Positions 1-7,423 of a stretch of DNA of 7,423 nt are shown here, piece by piece. The notes under the pieces were generated by a model that was not told where the DNA came from, made no database searches, and saw nothing but the letters and a program-made list of their open reading frames with translations. Location: positions 1 through 7,423 of the forward strand of contig JACFNY010000095.1 in assembly GCA_019454625.1 (NCBI GenBank), read 5' to 3'. Position numbers and translations under genes: made by a program. Numbering within the stretch: the first letter of the stretch is position 1; every line of letters begins with the position of its first letter. Origin of the DNA: Sphingomonadaceae bacterium (GTDB taxonomy: Bacteria; Pseudomonadota; Alphaproteobacteria; Sphingomonadales; Sphingomonadaceae).

Positions 1-190
1 ATTCGAAGTAGGTGTAGAAGCTGCCGAGCGCCACGCCCGCGCGGCGCGTGATCCCGCTGATCGACCCCTCGTGGAAGCCCTTCTCGCCGAATTCGACGGC
101 CGCCGCGTCGAGCAGGGCGCGCTGCGTGCGCCGCCCGCGCGCGGTTCGCGGTTCGCGCTCGCCCTGTTGCGGATTTGCATCGGTTGCCAT
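1..190 (-). CDS. TetR/AcrR-family transcriptional regulator (N-terminal part; truncated by window edge)
   Basis: Only the first 63 residues lie in the window; the C-terminal ligand-binding domain runs off the left edge. Residues 1-20 are a basic, disordered-looking lead (RTARGRRTQRALLDAA). Then comes the TetR N-terminal domain: a first helix (about 20-34, ending EFGEKGF) and a helix-turn-helix (about 42-61) with the typical ITRRAGVALGSFYTYF, where GSFYTYF matches the recognition-helix end of the family. The ATG at 188-190 is preceded by a purine-rich GGGGAGG (minus strand, 194-200), which supports this start. The gene is divergent from the TonB-dependent receptor, and an inverted repeat lies between them. 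By analogy with other TetR proteins it probably represses itself and the receptor/MFS pair until an unknown ligand binds. The family call is secure; the ligand and target are inferred. Confidence 0.93.
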   Translation of the reverse strand, partial: MATDANPQQGEREPRTARGRRTQRALLDAAAVEFGEKGFHEGSISGITRRAGVALGSFYTYFE

Positions 191-216
191 CGTCCTCCCC
201 TTCATTCTTTCCCGAT

Positions 217-245
217 CCCATAAATCAATTTGAAAGGTGGTTCAA
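217..245 (-). promoter_or_regulatory. Predicted promoter of the tetR-type gene
   Basis: On the minus strand, TTGAAC (240-245) is followed after exactly 17 bases by TATGGG (217-222), a reasonable sigma70-like pair. Transcription would begin near position 210, about 20 bases before the ATG. The -35 box is the right arm of the inverted repeat at 230-245, so this promoter could be shut by whatever binds there. It was found by eye only. Confidence 0.5.
230..245. promoter_or_regulatory. Candidate TetR-type operator, inverted repeat TTGAA-N6-TTCAA
   Basis: The 16-bp sequence TTGAAAGGTGGTTCAA has perfect 5-bp arms around six bases. A second, overlapping inverted repeat TGAAAG-N9-CTTTCA (231-251) shares part of it. 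The size and position, between a divergent TetR-type gene and its neighbour and covering both predicted -35 boxes, fit the usual TetR autorepression layout. Binding is inferred. Confidence 0.55.
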
Positions 246-258
246 CTTTCAGTATTGG
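230..258 (+). promoter_or_regulatory. Predicted promoter of the TonB-dependent receptor (and MFS) transcript
   Basis: TTGAAA (230-235), a 17-base spacer and TATTGG (253-258) form a sigma70-like promoter. The start of transcription would fall near 265, leaving a leader of about 47 bases before the receptor ATG. The -35 box is the left arm of the inverted repeat at 230-245, which suggests repression by the divergent TetR-type protein. Confidence 0.55.
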
Positions 259-300
259 AGCAGTCAACACAGGTCGTCGAGCCTGGAACCTATCGCCGTT

Positions 301-307
301 GGGGAGG
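301..307 (+). promoter_or_regulatory. Ribosome binding site that fixes the receptor start
   Basis: GGGGAGG followed by four A residues precedes the ATG at 312. An in-frame ATG at 237 lies between the predicted -35 and -10 boxes and has no such site. The internal ATG also begins a clean signal peptide. The receptor therefore starts at 312. Confidence 0.8.
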
Positions 308-311
308 AAAA

Positions 312-2624
<2,313 letters not shown>

Positions 2625-2656
2625 ACGGTTCCTCCACCCCCGACCTCGGCCCCGGT

Positions 2657-3949
2657 ATGCGAACGCGCGTACTGGGGCTTCTTCTGCTCGTCTATACGTT
2701 CAACTTCATCGACCGGCAGATCATCGGCATCCTCGCCGGGCCGATCAAGGCGGACCTCGGCCTCAGCGACACCGAGCTCGGCCTGATGGGCGGGCTCGCC
2801 TTCGCGCTTTTCTATTCGGGCCTCGGCATCCCCATCGCCATCGCCGCCGACCGGATGAGCCGCAGCACGATCATCGCCGTCTCGCTCGGCCTCTGGAGCC
2901 TGTTCACGGCGGCGTGCGGCCTTGCCGCGAACTTCTGGCAGCTCTTCCTCGCGCGGCTCGGCGTCGGGGTGGGGGAGGCGGGCGGCGTCGCGCCCTCCTA
3001 TTCGCTGATCGCCGACTATTTCCCGCCGGAGCAGCGCGCCCGCGCGCTCGCCGTGTTCTCGTTCGGCATCCCGGTCGGCTCGGCGCTCGGCGTCGTGCTC
3101 GGCGGCTGGGTGGCGAGCACGGTCGACTGGCGCTTCGCCTTCATCGCGGTCGGCCTTGCCGGGCTCCTCATCGTGCCCGTGTTCAAGCTCGGCGTGCCGG
3201 AGCCCGAGCGCGGCCGCTACGATCCCCCGGCGGCGGAGCGCCCGCCGGTCGGGCGCGTGCTCGCCACCGTGGTCGGCAAGCCGACGTTCTGGTTCATCTC
3301 GCTCGGCGCGTCGTGCAGCTCGATGTGCGGCTACGGCCTCATGTTCTGGCTGCCCTCCTATTTCGGACGCAGCCTCGGCCTCGGCCTCGTCGAGAACGGC
3401 TGGTACATGGGCGCCATCCTGTTCGTGGGCGGCATCGCCGGGGTCTGGGCGGGCGGCTGGCTCGGCGACCGGCTCGGCCGCGCCAGCAAGCGGGCCTACG
3501 TGCTCGTGCCCGCCGCCGCCTTCGTGGTGGCGGTGCCCTTCTATGCCGCGGGCATCCTGCAATCGTCGCTGGCGTTCGCGTTCGTGCTGTTCCTCGTGCC
3601 GCAGGCGCTCGCGCTGATGTGGCTCGGCCCCGTCGTCAACGCCGTGCAGGGCCTCGTGCCGCCGACGATGCGCACGACCGCCTCGGCCTGCTTCCTCTTC
3701 GTCAACAACCTCCTCGGCATCGGCGCCGGGACGCTCTTCTTCGGCGCCGTCTCCGACCTCTACGGCAGCCGCTTCGGCGACGAATCGCTCCGCTACGCCA
3801 TCCTCACCGGCCTCGGCTTCTACCTCCTCGCCGCCGCCTTCCTCTGGCTCGCCTCCCGCCGCATCGAGCGGGACTGGCACAACCGGTTCGTTGATTCCTC
3901 CCCCTTGATGGGAGAGGATGCGAAGCCTTCGCCGCCGCAGGCGGCGTAG
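2657..3949 (+). CDS. MFS transporter, spinster-like
   Basis: This is a 430-residue inner-membrane protein with about 12 hydrophobic helices, the usual size for the major facilitator superfamily. TM1 carries the FNFIDRQIIGIL motif (residues 15-26) typical of spinster-like MFS proteins. A motif-A-like AADRMSRST follows TM2, GVGVGEAGGVAPSYSLIADYF lies around TM4, and a second motif A, GGWLGDRLGRASKR, opens the second half (near 265-278). The ATG at 2657 has no clear ribosome binding site. The frame is open upstream into the receptor gene, with a CTG at 2621 touching the receptor stop, so translation may be coupled and the true start is uncertain. The close distance to the receptor suggests that it carries the same substrate, or its product, across the inner membrane. 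Residues from about 411 on (FVDSSPLMGED and following) look repeat-derived rather than native. Direction of transport and substrate cannot be told. Confidence 0.92.
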   Translation: MRTRVLGLLLLVYTFNFIDRQIIGILAGPIKADLGLSDTELGLMGGLAFALFYSGLGIPIAIAADRMSRSTIIAVSLGLWSLFTAACGLAANFWQLFLARLGVGVGEAGGVAPSYSLIADYFPPEQRARALAVFSFGIPVGSALGVVLGGWVASTVDWRFAFIAVGLAGLLIVPVFKLGVPEPERGRYDPPAAERPPVGRVLATVVGKPTFWFISLGASCSSMCGYGLMFWLPSYFGRSLGLGLVENGWYMGAILFVGGIAGVWAGGWLGDRLGRASKRAYVLVPAAAFVVAVPFYAAGILQSSLAFAFVLFLVPQALALMWLGPVVNAVQGLVPPTMRTTASACFLFVNNLLGIGAGTLFFGAVSDLYGSRFGDESLRYAILTGLGFYLLAAAFLWLASRRIERDWHNRFVDSSPLMGEDAKPSPPQAA

Positions 3950-3963
3950 GCGAAGTCGGTGAG
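3894..3963. repeat. Dispersed-repeat-like double hairpin at the 3' end of the MFS gene
   Basis: Two stem-loops lie side by side. The first (3894-3919) pairs ATTCCTC-CCCC with GGGAGAGGAT around TTGAT, with one bulge and one mismatch. The second (3927-3955) pairs CTTCGCC with GGCGAAG (7 of 7) and, inside it, GCCGC with GCGGC. A GCGAAG copy at 3920-3925 can pair alternatively with CTTCGC at 3927-3932. The CCTCCCCCTTGATGGGAGAGG core resembles short palindromic intergenic repeats that I recall from sphingomonad and other alphaproteobacterial genomes. The MFS stop codon (3947-3949) lies inside the second hairpin. The element may also slow or end transcription, but there is no T-tract for a classical terminator. 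Confidence 0.55.
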
Positions 3964-3998
3964 AGCGGCCCAAAAGTTAACAAATCGTAAATTTCGCC

Positions 3999-4026
3999 TT
4001 GGCCGCTCCGGCTCGGATGCTATCAA
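3999..4026 (+). promoter_or_regulatory. Predicted promoter of the small membrane protein gene
   Basis: TTGGCC (3999-4004), 16 bases and TATCAA (4021-4026) form a sigma70-like promoter. The -10 box is preceded by TGC, giving an extended -10 (TGCTATCAAT). Transcription would begin at about 4032-4034, which coincides with the ATG at 4033. An AT-rich patch, GTTAACAAATCGTAAATTT (3976-3994), lies just upstream and stands out from the GC-rich surroundings. Confidence 0.5.
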
Positions 4027-4032
4027 TACGCC

Positions 4033-4314
4033 ATGCGTATGCTGCGTCGCATCGGACGGCTCTTCAGGATCACCAACGGCTTCGAGGCTGGTGTGATCGT
4101 CTATGCCCTCGGTCTCGGCGCGGCGCTGCGCGGCAACGCCTATCTCGAAGCCTACCCCGGCGCGTTCGGCTGGGCGCTCTACGCGGCCTGCCTGCTCGCC
4201 GTGCTCATGGCCGGGGCGGCGCTCGTCGATGGGGTTCGCGCGGCAAGTCCGGAGCTGGCTGCCGAGCGGCGGCTTTTGCGGGTGACGCGCGCCGCGCGCG
4301 GCCCACGGGGCTGA
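4033..4314 (+). CDS. Small two-helix inner-membrane protein, function unknown
   Basis: This is a 93-residue protein. A basic N-terminus (MRMLRRIGRLFRI) is followed by a hydrophobic helix at about 17-32 (FEAGVIVYALGLGAAL), a short loop RGNAYLEAYPGAFG, a second helix at about 45-65 (WALYAACLLAVLMAGAALV), and a charged tail rich in Ala and Arg. The positive N-terminus suggests that both ends face the cytoplasm. I recall similar small proteins with the pattern FEA-x(5)-YALxLGA and YP-x(3)-GW in sphingomonads, all of unknown function. A second ATG at 4039 is an alternative start. No Shine-Dalgarno is visible, but a promoter sits exactly where a leaderless mRNA would begin at 4033. The last 110 bases overlap the convergent methyltransferase gene. 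That it is coded is likely from the membrane pattern; the function is not known. Confidence 0.72.
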   Translation: MRMLRRIGRLFRITNGFEAGVIVYALGLGAALRGNAYLEAYPGAFGWALYAACLLAVLMAGAALVDGVRAASPELAAERRLLRVTRAARGPRG

Positions 4315-4954
4315 CGGCAAGACCGTCCGTCTTCCTTGCAAGCACGAAGTGGATGCCGCCGAGCGCGGGCAGCAGCCGCGTTAGCGGCCGGTCCAGCCAC
4401 TTGAGGCCGCGCACCGGCGGCGCCACGAGCGCCGTCTTCCACGCGACCGGCTCGAACATCGCCTCGCGCAGCAAGGCGCCAAGGCCGTTCCGGCCGTAGG
4501 GCTGCCCCTGTCCGAACGGCGTCGATTCGAAGTGCGTCCACACGCCCGCGCGGTTCGGCGCGATCAGGATGAGTTCCCCCGCCGGGGCGAGTACGCGCCA
4601 CAGCTCGCGCAGCAGCTTCGGCGGATCGGCGAATTCGAGCGCGTGGACCAGCAGCGCCTGATCGAACAGCGCCTCCACGAACGGCAGTTCGGTCTCGCGC
4701 GCGCTCACCGCGCACGACGGTCCCCGCCGCGGCCACGCCCGCGCGCCCTGGTCGGCGGGCATCACCATGCACAGCCGCTCGACGCGCGCGGGGTCGAGGC
4801 CTTGCAGCAGCGGCGCCGGATAGCCGAGCGCGAGCAGCCGCGCCGAGGCGTCGGTGCGGACGGCAGGGGCGACGATCTGCGCGAGCAGCCGCGCCGTCCT
4901 GCGCCCGTCCGCGCCCGCGTAATAGGCCCTCAGCGCGTCGAGGCCCGGCCTCAT
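4205..4954 (-). CDS. Class I SAM-dependent methyltransferase-like protein
   Basis: This is a 249-residue protein. The start at 4954 (MRPGLDALRAYY) lies 13 bp after the thiolase stop; a longer in-frame start at 5038 would sit inside the thiolase gene and is rejected. The layout fits a Methyltransf_11-type Rossmann fold: a motif-I-like strand and turn at residues 39-50 (RLLALGYPAPLL), an acidic or Asp-containing strand near 61-68, FDQALLVHALEF at 97-108, and the helix-strand LLRELWRVLAPAGELILIAPN at 114-134, which matches the post-motif region of this superfamily. Motif I lacks the usual GxGxG, having LGYPAP, so SAM binding may be altered, although I recall alphaproteobacterial relatives with similar degenerate loops. 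The tail after about 214 is Pro-, Ala- and Arg-rich and is read through the antisense overlap with the small membrane protein gene. The substrate is unknown. Co-transcription with the thiolase and the PhaC-like gene is likely from spacing, but a role in PHA metabolism is not implied by the sequence. Confidence 0.8.
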   Translation of the reverse strand: MRPGLDALRAYYAGADGRRTARLLAQIVAPAVRTDASARLLALGYPAPLLQGLDPARVERLCMVMPADQGARAWPRRGPSCAVSARETELPFVEALFDQALLVHALEFADPPKLLRELWRVLAPAGELILIAPNRAGVWTHFESTPFGQGQPYGRNGLGALLREAMFEPVAWKTALVAPPVRGLKWLDRPLTRLLPALGGIHFVLARKTDGLAVSPVGRARRASPAKAAARQPAPDLPREPHRRAPPRP

Positions 4955-4967
4955 TGTTGCGCCGGCC

Positions 4968-6137
<1,170 letters not shown>

Positions 6138-6144
6138 GCGGGAA

Positions 6145-6149
6145 TCCTT
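6145..6149 (-). promoter_or_regulatory. Ribosome binding site of the thiolase gene
   Basis: On the minus strand AAGGA lies seven bases before the ATG at 6137, inside the 43-bp gap that follows the PhaC-like stop codon. It supports separate initiation within a shared transcript. No convincing promoter is seen in this gap. Confidence 0.65.
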
Positions 6150-6180
6150 TTTTCGAATTTCCCGGCCTATGTAGTGCGCT

Positions 6181-7212
6181 TCAGGCCATCAGCCAATCGG
6201 CGAGCGGCTGCCAGAGCTGCGCGCGCGCGTTCGTGCCGACCATCATCCCCACGTGCCCGGCGTCGATCAGCCGAGTCTCGCCGAACGGTTCGACCGCGAT
6301 CGCGGGCACCAGCCGGTCGCTGCGCGAGACGATGTTGAGCGTGGGTTTCACGGGCGGACCCACGACCTTGCCGCCGACGCGCCAGCCGCCCTCGATGGGC
6401 ACGTTCGCGCCGAAGAAGTCCTCGAAGCACTCGCGCGCGGCGGGGATGGTGAGGGCGGGGCCGGTGTTCGCCCAGTCCTCGACCGCGACGAACAGCCGCG
6501 CCTCCTTCGAGGCCGGGTCGAGGCCCGCGAAGCGCTCGTACTTCGCGACCGCGCCCGCCGGGTCGAGCGACCAGAAGGCCGGCTGGACGAGGTCCATCGG
6601 CATCCCGCCGAGCGCGGGAAGCGATGGTGCGAGGCGTCGCCAGTAGCGGACGAGGTCCTGCCGCCGCGTCTCCGGATAGCCTGCGAAGTCCCACGGCGCG
6701 GCGATCGTCGCCACGCGGCGCACAAGGGGGTGCGGCGCGGCGGCGAGCGCCATCGTGCCGCCGAGGCAGTAGCCGACGAGGTCGAGCGGCTCTCCTATCG
6801 CGTCGAGCAACGGCCGCAGCCGTTCGGTGACGTACCCGCCCACCGAGAGCCCGGCCTCCGCCGCGCCCGGCGACTGCCAGTCGACCAGCAGTGGCCGCAC
6901 GCCGCGCGCCGCGAGGTAACGCAGCAGCGAGCGTTCCGCCGTCAGGTCGAGCACGTCGGCGCGGTTGACGAGCGACGGCACGACCACCGCCGGGCGCCCG
7001 CCGCCGCCGTAGTCGCGCAGCACGGCGCTGCCCGCCGACGCGGCCACGGGCATCTCCGCGAGATCGCGCCGCCAGCCGAAGCGCTGATAGGCGGCGAGGC
7101 CGGCGAGGAACCGGTCCATGCGCGCCCGGTCGTCGCCGATCGCCTGCCGCGCATGATCGAGGAACAGCGGCAACGGATGCGGACCGCGCGGCGCGGCCGC
7201 GGTATCCGACAC
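6181..7212 (-). CDS. Short PhaC-like alpha/beta hydrolase (PHA synthase-related)
   Basis: From the GTG at 7212 the protein has 343 residues. The lipase-box-like [13 protein letters not shown] carries a Cys instead of Ser (Cys149), as in PHA synthases. Asp299 ([11 protein letters not shown]) and His320 (IDAGHVGMM) complete the triad. [15 protein letters not shown] and [18 protein letters not shown] align with the PhaC region that reads, in class I enzymes, VPPWINKYYILDL and the strand leading to ISWVNPD. The roughly 200-residue N-terminal domain of class I PhaC is missing; length and triad positions are close to class III PhaC (as I recall, Cys149/Asp302/His331 in Allochromatium), but no phaE lies nearby. 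It could polymerise, transfer or hydrolyse hydroxyacyl groups. The start is unsettled: an in-frame ATG at 7278 adds 22 residues but would put the palindrome at 7220-7231 in coding sequence and share bases with the phaR start; neither start has a good ribosome site. The start [17 protein letters not shown] seems more natural. Confidence 0.88.
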   Translation of the reverse strand: MSDTAAAPRGPHPLPLFLDHARQAIGDDRARMDRFLAGLAAYQRFGWRRDLAEMPVAASAGSAVLRDYGGGGRPAVVVPSLVNRADVLDLTAERSLLRYLAARGVRPLLVDWQSPGAAEAGLSVGGYVTERLRPLLDAIGEPLDLVGYCLGGTMALAAAPHPLVRRVATIAAPWDFAGYPETRRQDLVRYWRRLAPSLPALGGMPMDLVQPAFWSLDPAGAVAKYERFAGLDPASKEARLFVAVEDWANTGPALTIPAARECFEDFFGANVPIEGGWRVGGKVVGPPVKPTLNIVSRSDRLVPAIAVEPFGETRLIDAGHVGMMVGTNARAQLWQPLADWLMA

Positions 7213-7218
7213 CGTGTG

Positions 7219-7248
7219 TTGCTGCGCAGCATTGCCGCGTGCTATGGT
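7219..7248 (+). promoter_or_regulatory. Predicted phaR promoter
   Basis: TTGCTG (7219-7224), 18 bases and TATGGT (7243-7248) form a sigma70-like promoter with an extended -10 (TGCTATGGT). Transcription would begin near 7255, giving a leader of about 22 bases before the phaR ATG. The -35 box is part of the palindrome at 7220-7231. Confidence 0.5.
7220..7231. promoter_or_regulatory. Candidate PhaR operator, 12-bp palindrome TGCTGCGCAGCA
   Basis: The 12 bases are a perfect palindrome made of TGC/GCA units. PhaR proteins of Paracoccus and Rhodobacter are known to bind TGC-rich inverted sites and to repress their own gene and PHA genes until PHA granules titrate them away. The site overlaps the predicted phaR -35 box and lies just upstream of the chosen start of the PhaC-like gene, so it could control both. 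The half-site CGCAGCATTG (7225-7234) recurs as CGCAGCATCG at 7258-7267, 33 bp away. Confidence 0.55.
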
Positions 7249-7266
7249 TTTCGCACCCGCAGCATC

Positions 7267-7270
7267 GAGG
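7267..7270 (+). promoter_or_regulatory. Ribosome binding site of phaR
   Basis: GAGG lies six bases before the ATG at 7277 and supports that start. Confidence 0.6.
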
Positions 7271-7276
7271 TCGTTC

Positions 7277-7423
7277 ATGTCCGACGAAGAAACCAAATCC
7301 GACCCGATCATCATCAAGAAATACGCCAACCGCCGTCTCTATAACACCGGATCATCGAGCTACATCACGCTCGACCATCTCGGCGAGATGACGCGTGCGG
7401 GCGTGGACTTCAAGGTCATCGAG
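7277..7423 (+). CDS. phaR: Polyhydroxyalkanoate synthesis regulator PhaR (N-terminal part; truncated by window edge)
   Basis: The 49 residues present begin MSDEETKSDPIIIKKYANRR. They contain the hallmark of the PHB/PHA accumulation regulator DNA-binding domain: IIKKYANRRLYNT (about 12-24), SSYITLDHLGEMTRAG (about 26-42), then VDFKVIE. In the family this domain binds TGC-rich operators, and the protein also binds PHA or PHB granules, so that polymer build-up relieves repression of phasin and PHA genes. The rest of the gene, including the C-terminal repeats, lies outside the window. The gene is divergent from the PhaC-like/thiolase operon. The family call is secure from this conserved stretch. 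Confidence 0.95.
   Translation, partial: MSDEETKSDPIIIKKYANRRLYNTGSSSYITLDHLGEMTRAGVDFKVIE

Noticed and set aside
237..311. Longer receptor start at the ATG at 237
   Set aside because: It would place 25 residues before a clear signal peptide and lies between the predicted -35 and -10 boxes; the ATG at 312 has a strong ribosome site.
3927..3960. Rho-independent terminator after the MFS gene
   Set aside because: The hairpin is strong but is not followed by a T-tract, and its stop-codon overlap and flanks look like a dispersed repeat. It may still affect mRNA 3' ends.
3977..3991. CtrA-like site TTAA-N6-GTAA upstream of the small membrane protein
   Set aside because: The second half deviates from TTAA, and an AT-rich patch can give such a match by chance. 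It is too weak to annotate.
4285..4302. GCGC-rich self-complementary run (CGCGCGCCGCGCGCGG)
   Set aside because: It is a simple high-GC alternation inside two overlapping genes, with no loop, T-tract or promoter context to suggest a regulatory role.
6253..7344. A 363-codon plus-strand frame opposite the PhaC-like gene
   Set aside because: Its composition is Arg/Glu/Ala-rich and it has no recognisable motif. It would also read through the phaR promoter and start out of frame with the well-supported phaR.

Overview
The window comes from a high-GC alphaproteobacterium, most likely a sphingomonad (order Sphingomonadales). This rests on the strong G/C third-position bias, a TonB-dependent receptor paired with a spinster-like MFS transporter, a PhaR regulator of the alphaproteobacterial type, and a small two-helix membrane protein and a methyltransferase of kinds I associate with this group. 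The placement is inferred from gene content; no rRNA or marker gene is present.

Left module (1-3949): a putative uptake locus. A TetR-family repressor (N-terminal part only, minus strand) is divergent from a TonB-dependent outer-membrane receptor. The 121-bp gap between them holds a 16-bp inverted repeat, TTGAA-N6-TTCAA. Its two arms form the -35 boxes of two well-spaced, face-to-face promoters, so one bound dimer could block both genes. An inner-membrane MFS transporter follows the receptor after 32 bp. The two together look like an outer- plus inner-membrane route for an unknown small organic molecule. The 3' end of the MFS gene runs into a hairpin-forming, dispersed-repeat-like sequence that supplies its last 20 or so codons and its stop.

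Middle (3950-4314): a short intergenic stretch with an AT-rich patch and a good sigma70-like promoter placed so close to the start codon that the small membrane protein behind it may be translated from a leaderless mRNA. Its 3' end overlaps the 3' end of the opposing methyltransferase gene by 110 bp.

Right module (4205-7423): a polyhydroxyalkanoate (PHA)-associated locus. Reading leftward on the minus strand are a short PhaC-like alpha/beta hydrolase with a Cys-Asp-His triad, an acetyl-CoA acetyltransferase with all three catalytic residues, and a SAM-methyltransferase-like protein. Gaps are 43 and 13 bp, so they look like one operon. Divergent from it is phaR, the PHA-responsive repressor, cut off by the window end. 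The phaC-like/phaR gap holds a perfect 12-bp palindrome, TGCTGCGCAGCA, sitting on the predicted phaR -35 box. It is a strong candidate PhaR operator. The thiolase would make acetoacetyl-CoA, and the PhaC-like protein may polymerise, hydrolyse or transfer hydroxyacyl groups. No phaB reductase and no phaE subunit are visible here.

I saw no tRNA, rRNA, CRISPR array, insertion sequence or phage gene. No clearly new multi-gene system is evident; the most notable points are the two divergent operator regions, the short PhaC-like enzyme, the repeat-derived MFS tail and the EF-hand-like loop in the receptor.
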